From the NCBI RefSeq assembly GCF_018614035.1, contig NZ_JAGGPA010000025.1, positions 186,001-250,000 on the forward strand: a stretch of 64,000 bases of DNA, given 5' to 3'. Below the pieces are notes generated by a model that saw nothing but the letters and a program-made list of their open reading frames with translations, was not told where the DNA came from and ran no database searches. The position numbers and the translations under genes are program-made. Origin of the DNA: Streptomyces sp. ISL-96. Lineage in GTDB: Bacteria; Actinomycetota; Actinomycetes; Streptomycetales; Streptomycetaceae. The first letter of the stretch is position 1. Every line of letters begins with the position of its first letter. This document shows positions 25,572 to 33,604 of the stretch, piece after piece.

Positions 25572-26723
25572 TCAGAACGCGGAGACTCCTGTCAGTGCCC
25601 GGCCTATGACGAGCTTCTGGATCTGGCTGGTGCCTTCGTACAGTGTCATCACGCGGGCGTCGCGCAGCAGCTTGCCGGCCGGGTACTCGTCGATGTAGCC
25701 GTAGCCGCCGAAGACCTGGAGCGCGTTGTTCGCGGCGCGTACGGCGGCCTCGGAGGCGAAGAGTTTCGCCGTGGAGGCCTCGGTGACGAACGGTCGGCCG
25801 CGGTCGATGAGATCGGCGACGCGCCAGGTCAGCAGGCGGGCGGCGTCCACGTCGACCGCGATGTCGGTGATCAGTTCCTGTACGAGCTGGTGGTGGGCGA
25901 TGGTCTTGCCGAACTGCTCGCGCTCGGTCGCGTACTTCACCGCCGCGTCCAGGGCGGCCTGGGCGATGCCCACACAGCCCGCCGCGACCGACATGCGACC
26001 CTTCGCGAGAGCCGACATGGCGACCGAGAACCCCTTGCCTTCCGGCGCCATCATCGCGGAGGCGGGGACCCGTACATCCTCCAGGAACAGCTCGGCGGTG
26101 GCCTGGCCGCGCAGGCCCAGCTTGCCGTGGATTTCGCGGCGGGTGAGGCCGGGGGTATCGGTGGGCACCAGAAAGGCCGAGACGCCCTTGTGGCCGGGCG
26201 CGTCCGTGGAACGGGCGAAGAGCAGCACGACATCAGCCCAGGTCCCGTTGGTGATGAACATCTTGGAGCCGTTGATGACGTACTCGTCACCGTCGCGGAC
26301 GGCGCGGGTGGTGAGGTTGCCCGCGTCGGAACCCGTGCCCGGCTCGGTGAGGCCGAAGCAGCCGACCAGCTCGCCCGACGTGAGGCCGGGCAGCCACTGC
26401 CGCTTCTGCTCCTCGGTGCCCCAGTGCGCGGTGGTCTTCGCGACCAGACCGAGCGATACGGACACGATGCCGCGCACCGAGGAGTCGCCGCGGCCCAGTT
26501 CCTCGGTGACGAGGCAGTACGCGAGGTGGTCGCCGCCGGAGCCGCCGTACTCCTCGGGGATCGTCAGGCCGAGGAACCCGAGCGCGCCGAGCTTCTTCAC
26601 GATGGCCCGATCGACACTCTCGGCGCGGTCCCACTCGACGACGTGCGGGGTGATCTCGCGGTTGGTGAAGTCCTTGGCGAGCTGCCGCACCGCGGTCTGC
26701 TCCTCGCTGAGCTCCAGATTCAT
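25572..26723 (-). CDS. Acyl-CoA dehydrogenase (medium/short-chain type)
   Basis: 383-aa FAD enzyme catalysing alpha,beta-dehydrogenation of an acyl-CoA. Signatures: GCFGLTEPGTGSDAGNLTT (flavin/substrate contact, about 128-146), KMFITNGTWADVVLLFAR, QFGKTIAHHQLVQELITDIAVD and QVFGGYGYIDEYPAGKLLRDARVMTLYEGTSQIQKLVIGR with the catalytic Glu in YEGTSQIQ. ATG 26723 is chosen over an upstream in-frame start that lies inside the operator. Divergent from the TetR at 26807, with a 19-bp operator between. Likely repressed by that TetR. Confidence 0.92.
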   Translation of the reverse strand: MNLELSEEQTAVRQLAKDFTNREITPHVVEWDRAESVDRAIVKKLGALGFLGLTIPEEYGGSGGDHLAYCLVTEELGRGDSSVRGIVSVSLGLVAKTTAHWGTEEQKRQWLPGLTSGELVGCFGLTEPGTGSDAGNLTTRAVRDGDEYVINGSKMFITNGTWADVVLLFARSTDAPGHKGVSAFLVPTDTPGLTRREIHGKLGLRGQATAELFLEDVRVPASAMMAPEGKGFSVAMSALAKGRMSVAAGCVGIAQAALDAAVKYATEREQFGKTIAHHQLVQELITDIAVDVDAARLLTWRVADLIDRGRPFVTEASTAKLFASEAAVRAANNALQVFGGYGYIDEYPAGKLLRDARVMTLYEGTSQIQKLVIGRALTGVSAF

Positions 26724-26760
26724 CCCGGCACCCCACTTCTGGTCAGCTTTGATCAGCGTT

Positions 26761-26779
26761 AAATTAGCACTGCTAGTTT
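26761..26779. promoter_or_regulatory. TetR operator between acyl-CoA dehydrogenase and TetR
   Basis: AAATTAGCACTGCTAGTTT, a near-palindrome (AGCA-C-TGCT core). A 16/19 match, AAACTAGCGCTGTTAGTTT, stands before the aldehyde dehydrogenase operon at 38379. The position between divergent promoters fits an autoregulating TetR. Confidence 0.68.
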
Positions 26780-26806
26780 CTTGCTGCACGGCCTACTATG
26801 TGCCGC

Positions 26807-27472
26807 ATGGCCCGACCGCGCAAGCCCCTCCTCAGCCGTGACCGCATCGTCGGGGCGGCGAGTGCGCTCGTCGACGCGGAAGGTCTCGACGCGGTGTCGA
26901 CGAGGAGGCTCGCGGCCGAGCTCGGGGTCAGCGGGCCGTCCCTCTACAACCACTTCCACAACAAGGACGAGATCCTCGACGCGGTCGCCGACGGGGTGAG
27001 CGCGAAGGTCGACCTGTCGATGTTCGACCCGGCGGACGGCCGCGACTGGCGGACCGCGCTGCACGATTACGCCGTCTCCTACCGTGCGGCGCTCACGGAG
27101 CACCCCAACATCGTTCCGGTACTGGCGCGCGGGCCGGGGCGACGGCCGGCCGGCCTGCGGGTCGCCGACGCGGTGTTCGGTGGGATGGTCAGGGCGGGGT
27201 GGCCGCCGGCCCAGGCGACGTACATCGGCGCGCTGATGCGGTACTTCATCACCGGCTCGGCGCTCGGCTCGTTCGCGAGCGGCTTCGTCGACGACGAGAC
27301 GGCGTACGATCCGGCGGACTATCCGCACCTCGGCCAGGCCCATCTGCTCGCGGAGCGGCGGCAGAAGGTCGACGAGGGCGCCTTCGAGACGGGGCTGCGG
27401 GCGCTGATCGACGGTTTGGCGCTCCAGTACGAGCAGTGGGGGGCGGTTCGGCGTACGCCGAACAATCCCTGA
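26807..27472 (+). CDS. TetR-family regulator
   Basis: 221-aa TetR. HTH: RIVGAASALVDAEGLDAVSTRRLAAELGVSGPSLYNHFHNKDEIL, with the C-terminal domain of the TetR_C_13/AcrR-like type. ATG 26807 has TACTAT exactly 7 nt upstream and no ribosome binding site, so it is probably leaderless; ATG 26798 is an alternative. The operator at 26761-26779 covers the shared promoter with the acyl-CoA dehydrogenase, and a matching site before the ALDH/ADH operon about 11.5 kb away suggests a wider regulon. Confidence 0.87.
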   Translation: MARPRKPLLSRDRIVGAASALVDAEGLDAVSTRRLAAELGVSGPSLYNHFHNKDEILDAVADGVSAKVDLSMFDPADGRDWRTALHDYAVSYRAALTEHPNIVPVLARGPGRRPAGLRVADAVFGGMVRAGWPPAQATYIGALMRYFITGSALGSFASGFVDDETAYDPADYPHLGQAHLLAERRQKVDEGAFETGLRALIDGLALQYEQWGAVRRTPNNP

Positions 27473-27487
27473 CGCATTCTGGAAGGC

Positions 27488-28210
27488 ATGGCGCAAGACA
27501 ACTCCCACCACTCCTCCCCCGCGAGGCGCCTGGCGTCACTCGCCGCACTCCTCGCCGACGAGACCCGGGCCTCGTTCTGTCTGGCGCTGCTCGACGGGCG
27601 CGCCTGGACGGCCGGCGAACTGGCGCGCCACGCGGGGGTGGCCGCTTCGACCGCGAGCGAGCACCTCGGCAAGCTTGTCGCCGGGGGGCTGCTCGCGGAG
27701 GAGCGGCAGGGCAGGCACCGGTACGTCCGGCTGGCCGACGCGGGCACGGCGCACCTCGTCGAGGACCTCGCCGCACAGGTGGCGCCCGTGTCACCCCCGG
27801 AGCCTCCCCGTTCGCTGCGGGCGGCGAGTACGAGCAGCGCGATGGCGCGTGGCCGCACGTGTTACGACCACCTCGCCGGGCGGATCGGCATCGTGATCGC
27901 GGACGCGATGACGGCACGTGGCCTGCTGCGGCAGGACACCGGCTTCGCGCTCACGGAGGAGGGGCTGGGCTGGTTTGGCGCGCTGGGCATCGGCCTGGAA
28001 CGCACGGGCCGGCGGCCGCTCGTACGCTCCTGCCTCGACTGGACCGAGCGCCGCCCGCATCTGGCGGGGGTGGCCGGGGCGGCGCTGTGCCGTCATGCGC
28101 TGGATGCGGGATGGTGCGTACGGATCGGCTCGGAGCGGGCGGTGAAGGTCACGGAGCCCGGGGAACGGGCGCTGCGCGAGGCGCTGGGCATCGAGCCCGG
28201 GACGCTGTAA
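27488..28210 (+). CDS. ArsR-family winged-helix regulator
   Basis: 240-aa regulator. The N-terminal ArsR-type wHTH is RLASLAALLADETRASFCLALLDGRAWTAGELARHAGVAASTASEHLGKLVAGGLLAEERQGRHRYVRLAD. The C-terminal half (about residues 120-235) is a second helical region typical of actinobacterial HTH_20/ArsR fusions, with three Cys (TCYDHL, SCLDW, LCRHALDAGWC). Start at 27488: CATTCT lies 7 nt upstream, leaderless-like. It precedes the P450/PEP-mutase pair by 69 bp on the same strand and may control it. Confidence 0.82.
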   Translation: MAQDNSHHSSPARRLASLAALLADETRASFCLALLDGRAWTAGELARHAGVAASTASEHLGKLVAGGLLAEERQGRHRYVRLADAGTAHLVEDLAAQVAPVSPPEPPRSLRAASTSSAMARGRTCYDHLAGRIGIVIADAMTARGLLRQDTGFALTEEGLGWFGALGIGLERTGRRPLVRSCLDWTERRPHLAGVAGAALCRHALDAGWCVRIGSERAVKVTEPGERALREALGIEPGTL

Positions 28211-28279
28211 CCGGGCCTCCGCCCGACCTCCCGCATCCTTCGGCGGTGGCCGAACCGTCGCGGCGGTACGTTCAGCGGC

Positions 28280-29040
28280 ATGACAACGCCCACTCCCGAC
28301 GCCCGCACCGTGCTCTGCGACCCCCGCTTCCTCGTACCGGAAGCGCCCGCCGGCGGCGCACCCGAAACCATGCGATGGCTGCGCGGCGCCGTGGCCCGCT
28401 TCAGCAACGGCGCGGTGCACGCACGGCGCCGCGCCCTGGCCGAGGGCGAGTTAGGACGCCTCGACCCCAACCGGCTGCGGGAATCGGCCAGGATTCTGAC
28501 CCGTCAGGCCGCATCACCCGACGCGGCGCCCTACATCCCGGTAGCCGTCCTCGGCACCGCGCTCGGCGCCCAAGCGGACGTCGTCCCCGCGACCCGCGCG
28601 GTCGCGGCGGCGTACCGGCCGGGCGCGGCGCCGGAGGTGATGGCGCGCGCGGACGAGGGCGTACGCACCCTGGTCGGCCTGCTGCCGGACGACGAGCCGG
28701 AGCGCGTCGCGAACCGGATCGGGTTGCTCGTGCAGACCTGCGACGCCACGGCCGCGCTGATCGCCAACGCCCTCGAAGCCGCCGCCGGGCAGCAATCCGC
28801 CCTCCCCGCCGACGAGTTGGTGGCCGAAACCCTCCGCCTGGCCCCACCCGTCCGCGCCACGCAGCGCGTCGCCGCAGCCCGGGCGGCGCTGCACGGCCGG
28901 CCCGTGCCCGAGGGCACCGACGTACCCCTGGACCTGGCGTCCGCCGACGCCCCCTTCGGCCACGGCATCCGCCCGTGCCCCGGATCCCGGCACGCCCTGG
29001 CGGCGTACTCGACGTACTACTGGAGGAGACGAACTCGTGA
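28280..29040 (+). pseudogene. Compact cytochrome P450-like protein with a 3' one-base frameshift
   Basis: About 253-aa P450-like protein (usual length about 400). Present: the I-helix remnant LLVQTCDATAALIANAL, the ExxR motif in AETLRLAPPVRATQR, and the heme loop FGHGIRPCPGSRHALA with the Cys ligand. Missing: most of the N-terminal half and part of the meander. After HALA the frame fails. Adding one G to the GGCGGCG run at 28999-29005 restores LAGVLDVLLEETNS and a TGA at 29038-29040 that overlaps the next gene's GTG (GTGA). A TTA leucine codon at 28451 makes expression dependent on the bldA tRNA. The indel may be an assembly error. Confidence 0.72.
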
Positions 29041-29828
29041 GCCGTTACGACGAATTCCGCGCCCTGCACCACCGCCCCGGCACGCCGCTCGTCCTCCCCA
29101 ACGCCTGGGACCACGCCTCTGCCGCCGCCCTCGCCGAGGCCGGTTTCGCCGCCATCGGGACGACCAGCCTCGGCGTCGCGTCGGCCGCCGGCAAGCCGGA
29201 CGCGACCGGCACCGCACGCGAGGAGACGCTCCACCTCGGACGCGGGCTCGCGCGACTGCCGGTCCCGGTCACCGTGGACATCGAGGGCGGGTTCAGCGCC
29301 GACCCGGCCGAGGTCGCCGCGCTGGCCGCCGATCTCGTACGGGCGGGGGTGGCCGGGGTGAACATCGAGGACGGCCGCACGGACGGCACGCTCGCGCCGC
29401 TGGCGCACCAGCGCGAGGTGATCCGTGCGGTGAAGGAAGCCGCGCCGGCTCTGTTCGTCAACGCGCGCACGGATACGCACTGGCTGCCGGGCCACGCGGA
29501 CGAGACGGCGCACCGGCTGTCCGCCTACCAGGAGGCGGGCGCGGACGGCCTGTTCGTACCGGGCCTACAGGACGAGTCCGTCATCGCCGCCCTCACCACC
29601 GAGTACGAGACGCCGCTCAACATCCTTTACGCCCCGGGCCGGTTGACGGTCGCACGGCTGGCGGAGCTGGGGGTGGCCAGGGTCAGCACGGGCTCACTGC
29701 TGTTCCGGGCGGCTGTGCGGCATGCGGTGGATGTGGCGGCGGCGGTGGCTGGGGGCGGCGTGGTGGATATGGCGACCGTGCCGGCGTATGCGGTGGCGGC
29801 CGGGTGGGCGGACCTGTACGGGAAGTAG
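29037..29828 (+). CDS. Isocitrate lyase/PEP mutase superfamily enzyme
   Basis: 263-aa TIM-barrel enzyme of the ICL/PEP mutase family. Substrate loop PLVLPNAWDHASAAALAEAGFAAIGTTS, Mg-binding TVDIEGGFSADP, VNIEDGRTDG, FVNARTDTHWLPG and GLFVPGLQD are conserved. The lyase KKCGH loop is absent, so it belongs to the PEP mutase/oxaloacetate hydrolase/2-methylisocitrate lyase-like branch. The GTG at 29037 overlaps the restored stop of the P450-like gene, implying coupled translation. Exact reaction unknown; a two-step modification together with the P450-like partner is an inference. Confidence 0.82.
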   Translation: MSRYDEFRALHHRPGTPLVLPNAWDHASAAALAEAGFAAIGTTSLGVASAAGKPDATGTAREETLHLGRGLARLPVPVTVDIEGGFSADPAEVAALAADLVRAGVAGVNIEDGRTDGTLAPLAHQREVIRAVKEAAPALFVNARTDTHWLPGHADETAHRLSAYQEAGADGLFVPGLQDESVIAALTTEYETPLNILYAPGRLTVARLAELGVARVSTGSLLFRAAVRHAVDVAAAVAGGGVVDMATVPAYAVAAGWADLYGK

Positions 29829-29996
29829 GGCAGCGCGGGTGCGGGCGGGCCATGGCTCACTGGCCGGACCATGTTGCTGGAACGGTGCCGACCAGCAAAG
29901 GCGTCCGGCGCTTCGTGAGGAGGTTGTCCGTCCAGCGGACGAGAGGGGGAAGGAGGGGTACCCACTCCTTGCCACTCTTAACTTATAGCGCACTGG

Positions 29997-30016
29997 GGGG
30001 CTTGCGGCAAGGCCCC
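29997..30016 (+). promoter_or_regulatory. Rifamycin-associated element (RAE)
   Basis: GGGGCTTGCGGCAAGGCCCC, an inverted repeat (GGGGCTTGC / GCAAGGCCCC) that equals the published RAE consensus as I remember it. The RAE stands before rifamycin-inducible resistance genes of actinomycetes. It lies 57 bp before the glycosyltransferase start and just downstream of an AT-rich stretch (TTAACTTATAG, 29979-29989) that may be the -10 region. Expected role: induction of the downstream genes by rifamycins. Confidence 0.85.
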
Positions 30017-30073
30017 GGTCGTGCCGCAGAATCACCGGCCTAAGCCAGAATCTGCGGAAGTGAGAGTCACTGC

Positions 30074-31285
30074 ATGCGTGTGTTGTTGTCGACGTACGGG
30101 TCGCGTGGGGACGTCGAACCGCTGGTGGGACTCGCGGTGCGGTTGCGGGCACTCGGCGTGGAGGTGCGGGTGTGCGCGCCGCCGGACAAGGAGTTCGCGG
30201 AGCTGCTGGCCGGTGTCGGCGTGGAGCTGGTGCCGTTCGGCCAGTCGGTGCGCGAGCTGGTGACCGGGGTGACGCCGCCGTCGGCGGCGGACGTCCCCCG
30301 GATCGCGGCCGAGTTGGTCGCCGCGCGCTTCGACACGGTCGCCGCGGCCGCCGAGGGATGCGATGCGCTGTTGGCGACCGGCCTGATGCCGGCCGGCGCA
30401 CGGTCGGCGGCCGAGAAGCTGGGCATCCGCTACGTGTACGCGTGCTTCCATCCGTTCGAACTCCCGTCGCGGAACTACCCGCCGCAGCAGCGGGCGGGCC
30501 GTCCGTTCCCACCGGGAGAGACCGACAACCGGGTGCTCTGGGACCTGGACGCCGAGAAAGTGAACGCGCTGTACGCTGCGCCGCTCAACACCCACCGGGC
30601 AGCGATCGGCCTGCCACCGGTGGACAACGTCCGCGACCACGTCTTCACCGACCGGCCGTGGCTCGCGGCGGACCCGACCCTGGGCCCGTGGCAGGATTCG
30701 ACGGACCTCGACGTGGTGCAGACCGGCGCGTGGATCCTGCCGGACGAACGCCCGCTGCCGGCCGAGTTGGTGGCGTTCCTGGACGCCGGTACACCACCGG
30801 TGTACGTGGGCTTCGGCAGCATGCCCATGCGCGCCGCGAAGGACGCCGCCCGGGTGGCCGTCGAGGCGGTCCGCGCGCAGGGCCGCCGCGCGGTCGTCTC
30901 CCGCGGCTGGGCGGACCTGGCCCTGAGCGACGACCAGGACGACTGCTTCGCCCTCGGTGAGGTCAACCAGCAGGCACTGTTCCGCCGGGTGGCGGCCGTC
31001 GTGCACCACGGCGGCGCGGGCACCACGACGACCGCGGCCCGGGCCGGCGCGCCCCAGGTGGTGGTGCCCCAGATGGTAGACCAGCCGTACTGGGCGGCCC
31101 GGGTGGCCGTGTTGGGCATCGGCGCGGCACACGACGGTCCGACTCCGGCCTTCGAGTCCCTGTCGGCCGCCCTCAGCACGGCCCTGACCTCCGAGACCCG
31201 CGCACGAGCAACCGCCGTGGCCGGATCGATCCGCACCGACGGGGCGACGGTGGCCGCGAAACTGCTGCTCGACGCGATCAGTTGA
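30074..31285 (+). CDS. rgt: Macrolide-type glycosyltransferase, probable rifamycin glycosyltransferase Rgt
   Basis: 403-aa GT1/GT-B enzyme. The N terminus MRVLLSTYGSRGDVEPLVGLA is the acceptor-domain signature of antibiotic glycosyltransferases. The C-terminal nucleotide-sugar motif is VHHGGAGTTTTAARAGAPQVVVPQMVDQPYWAARV (about residues 310-345). In the family such enzymes glycosylate macrolides, glycopeptides or rifamycins. The RAE immediately upstream and helR downstream point to rifamycin as acceptor, that is Rgt, which inactivates the drug by adding a sugar. GGAAGTGAGAG precedes the ATG. Substrate assignment rests on context. Confidence 0.85.
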   Translation: MRVLLSTYGSRGDVEPLVGLAVRLRALGVEVRVCAPPDKEFAELLAGVGVELVPFGQSVRELVTGVTPPSAADVPRIAAELVAARFDTVAAAAEGCDALLATGLMPAGARSAAEKLGIRYVYACFHPFELPSRNYPPQQRAGRPFPPGETDNRVLWDLDAEKVNALYAAPLNTHRAAIGLPPVDNVRDHVFTDRPWLAADPTLGPWQDSTDLDVVQTGAWILPDERPLPAELVAFLDAGTPPVYVGFGSMPMRAAKDAARVAVEAVRAQGRRAVVSRGWADLALSDDQDDCFALGEVNQQALFRRVAAVVHHGGAGTTTTAARAGAPQVVVPQMVDQPYWAARVAVLGIGAAHDGPTPAFESLSAALSTALTSETRARATAVAGSIRTDGATVAAKLLLDAIS

Positions 31286-31371
31286 GAAGGGCCGCCCGTG
31301 CCCGCTTGAACCACCAGGCCTTGCTGCGCGCGATCAATGGTTGCAAGCGGCCTCATACCGGAGCTCATGAC

Positions 31372-33537
31372 GTGAACCCTTTGACTACCAGCGCTTTTGA
31401 CCTTCCCGGCCGCCTCTCCCCCAAGGCCGACCCGACGCTGATCGCCGGCGACGAGCAGCATTTCGCGGCCATCGCGGAGTGCCTTGAGCAGTCGATCGCC
31501 GAACTGACCGACCAACTCGATGCCGAGCGCAGGCGGCCCGGAGGCACCGGTCGGCAGGCGATGGACCGGGACATGGAGATCCACCGGCTGACCGCCCGCC
31601 TGCGCGCACTGCGTCGCTTCGGTCTGGACCTGTGCCTCGGACACATGGTCGGCGCGGACCATCCCGAGCCCGTGTACGTCGGACGACTTGGCCTTACGGA
31701 CAGCACGGGCCGACGGCTGCTGCTCGACTGGCGCTCCCCCGCCGCTGAGCCGTTCTTCGGAGCCACCCACGCCAACCCGATGGGGCTGGCAAGCCGCCGC
31801 AGGTATCGCTGGACCCGCGGCCGGATCAGCGACTACTGGGACGAGGTGTTCACCTCGGACGGGTTCGCCGGGCACGCCGCGCTCGACGACCAGTCCGCTT
31901 TCATCGCCAGCCTGGGCAGCAACCGGTCGCCCCGGATGCGAGACGTGCTCGGCACCATCCAGGCCGACCAGGACGCCATCATCCGCGCGGGATCGCGCGG
32001 CGCTCTCGTCGTCGACGGCGGTCCGGGTACGGGAAAGACCGTCGTCGCTCTGCACCGCTCCGCCTATCTCCTCTACTCCGACCCGCGCCTCGCACGCCGC
32101 CGGGGCGGCGTGCTGTTCGTCGGTCCGAGCCGGCCCTACCTGGGCTATGTCGCCGACGTACTCCCCAGCCTCGGAGAGGAGGGCGTGCAGACCTGCACCC
32201 TGCGGGACCTCGTCACCGAGGGAGCCGCGGCAGGGATCGAAGCCGACCCGGACGTGGCCCTCCTGAAGTCGTCCGCGAACCTGGTGAAGGCGATCGAGAC
32301 GGCCGTCAGGTTCTACGAGGAGCCTCCCACCAAGGGGATGACGGTCACGACCCACTGGTCCGACATCTGGCTGAGCGCCGACGACTGGGCCGTGGCGTTC
32401 GAAGCGGCACCCGGTATTCCGCACAACGAGGCGCGCGACCAGATCTGGGAGGAACTGCTCAAGATCCTGGTGGACAAGCACGACGGCGACGTCTCGCCCG
32501 AGCTGCTCCGCAAGTCGCTGGGCCAGGACAGGGAACTGCTCACGACCTTCGACCGCGCGTGGCCGCTGCTCGAAGCGGCCGACCTCGTCGCAGACCTGTG
32601 GTCGGTACCCGCCTACCTGCGGAAGTGCGCTCCCTGGCTCAGCCCCGACGACGTACGGAAGCTGCAGCGCGTGGACCCCCAGGCCTGGACCGTGTCCGAC
32701 CTGCCGCTCCTGGACGCGGCACGGCAGCGGCTCGGCGACCCGGAGACGGCCCGGCGGAAGCGCCGGCACGAGGCCATCCTCGCCACCCAGCGCGAGCGCA
32801 TGGCGCAGGTCGTCGACCACCTGATCGAGGCCGCGGCCGACTCCGGCGCCGACGGTGACGACGGCGAAGGCCTGGTGACGATGCTGCGCGGCGAGGACGC
32901 CCGGGTCAGCCTGGTCGACGAGTCCGAACTGCCCACCGCCGACCCGGATCTGCTCGCCGGCCCGTTCGCGCACATCGTCGTGGACGAGGCTCAGGAACTG
33001 ACCGACGCACAGTGGCAGATGTTGCTGCTCCGGTGCCCGTCCCGGAGCTTCACCATCGTCGGGGACCGCGCCCAGGCCAGGCACGGGTTCACGGAGTCGT
33101 GGCAGGAACGGCTGGAGCGGATCGGGCTCGACCGGATCAGTCTGGCCTCCCTGAGCATCAACTACCGGACGCCGGAAGAAATCATGGCGGAAGCCGAGCC
33201 GGTCATCCGGGCCGTGCTCCCGGACGGCAACGTGCCGACCTCCATCCGCAGCAGCGGCGTCCCCGTCGTACACGGGTCCGCTGCGGAGCTGAGCTCGATC
33301 CTCGACACCTGGCTCACCGCACATGCCGACGGGACCGCCTGCGTCATCGGAGACCCAACCTTCCGGACGACGTCCCGCGTCCGGTCACTGACCCCGGAGC
33401 TGACGAAGGGTCTGGAGTTCGACCTGGTCGTCCTCATCGACCCCGAGGCGTTCGGCAAGGGCATCGAAGGAGCGGTCGACCGCTATGTCGCGATGACCCG
33501 GGCGACCCAGCAACTCGTCATCCTCACGAGCGCTTGA
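31372..33537 (+). CDS. helR: HelR, RNA polymerase recycling ATPase giving rifamycin tolerance
   Basis: 721-aa UvrD/HelD-like superfamily 1 ATPase. Walker A GGPGTGKT at about residues 216-223, Walker B VVDEAQELTDAQW about 535, motif IVGDRAQARHGF, motif SLASLSINYRTPEEI and C-terminal GLEFDLVVLIDP / YVAMTRATQQLVIL. The N-terminal coiled-coil arm (residues about 30-90) inserts into RNA polymerase in HelD. HelR displaces rifamycins from RNA polymerase and frees stalled enzyme. GTG 31372 is chosen for GGAG 8 nt upstream. It lies 86 bp after rgt behind the same RAE, and is followed by a strong hairpin. Confidence 0.9.
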   Translation: MNPLTTSAFDLPGRLSPKADPTLIAGDEQHFAAIAECLEQSIAELTDQLDAERRRPGGTGRQAMDRDMEIHRLTARLRALRRFGLDLCLGHMVGADHPEPVYVGRLGLTDSTGRRLLLDWRSPAAEPFFGATHANPMGLASRRRYRWTRGRISDYWDEVFTSDGFAGHAALDDQSAFIASLGSNRSPRMRDVLGTIQADQDAIIRAGSRGALVVDGGPGTGKTVVALHRSAYLLYSDPRLARRRGGVLFVGPSRPYLGYVADVLPSLGEEGVQTCTLRDLVTEGAAAGIEADPDVALLKSSANLVKAIETAVRFYEEPPTKGMTVTTHWSDIWLSADDWAVAFEAAPGIPHNEARDQIWEELLKILVDKHDGDVSPELLRKSLGQDRELLTTFDRAWPLLEAADLVADLWSVPAYLRKCAPWLSPDDVRKLQRVDPQAWTVSDLPLLDAARQRLGDPETARRKRRHEAILATQRERMAQVVDHLIEAAADSGADGDDGEGLVTMLRGEDARVSLVDESELPTADPDLLAGPFAHIVVDEAQELTDAQWQMLLLRCPSRSFTIVGDRAQARHGFTESWQERLERIGLDRISLASLSINYRTPEEIMAEAEPVIRAVLPDGNVPTSIRSSGVPVVHGSAAELSSILDTWLTAHADGTACVIGDPTFRTTSRVRSLTPELTKGLEFDLVVLIDPEAFGKGIEGAVDRYVAMTRATQQLVILTSA

Positions 33538-33557
33538 CGCCGGCCGGGCGAACGCCC

Positions 33558-33592
33558 GTGCCTGCCCCGGCCGACCGGACCGGGGCAGGCAC
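33558..33592. terminator. Strong hairpin closing the rgt-helR unit
   Basis: Perfect 13-bp stem GTGCCTGCCCCGG (33558-33570) with CCGGGGCAGGCAC (33580-33592), 9-nt loop, no T-tract. Lies between the convergent helR and MFS genes, so it can stop transcription from both sides. Confidence 0.75.
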
Positions 33593-33604
33593 AAACGCCC
33601 CGCC

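Noticed and set aside
30475..33324. 949-aa minus-strand open frame
   Set aside because: Antisense to rgt and helR, whose motifs are intact; no motif in the shadow frame.
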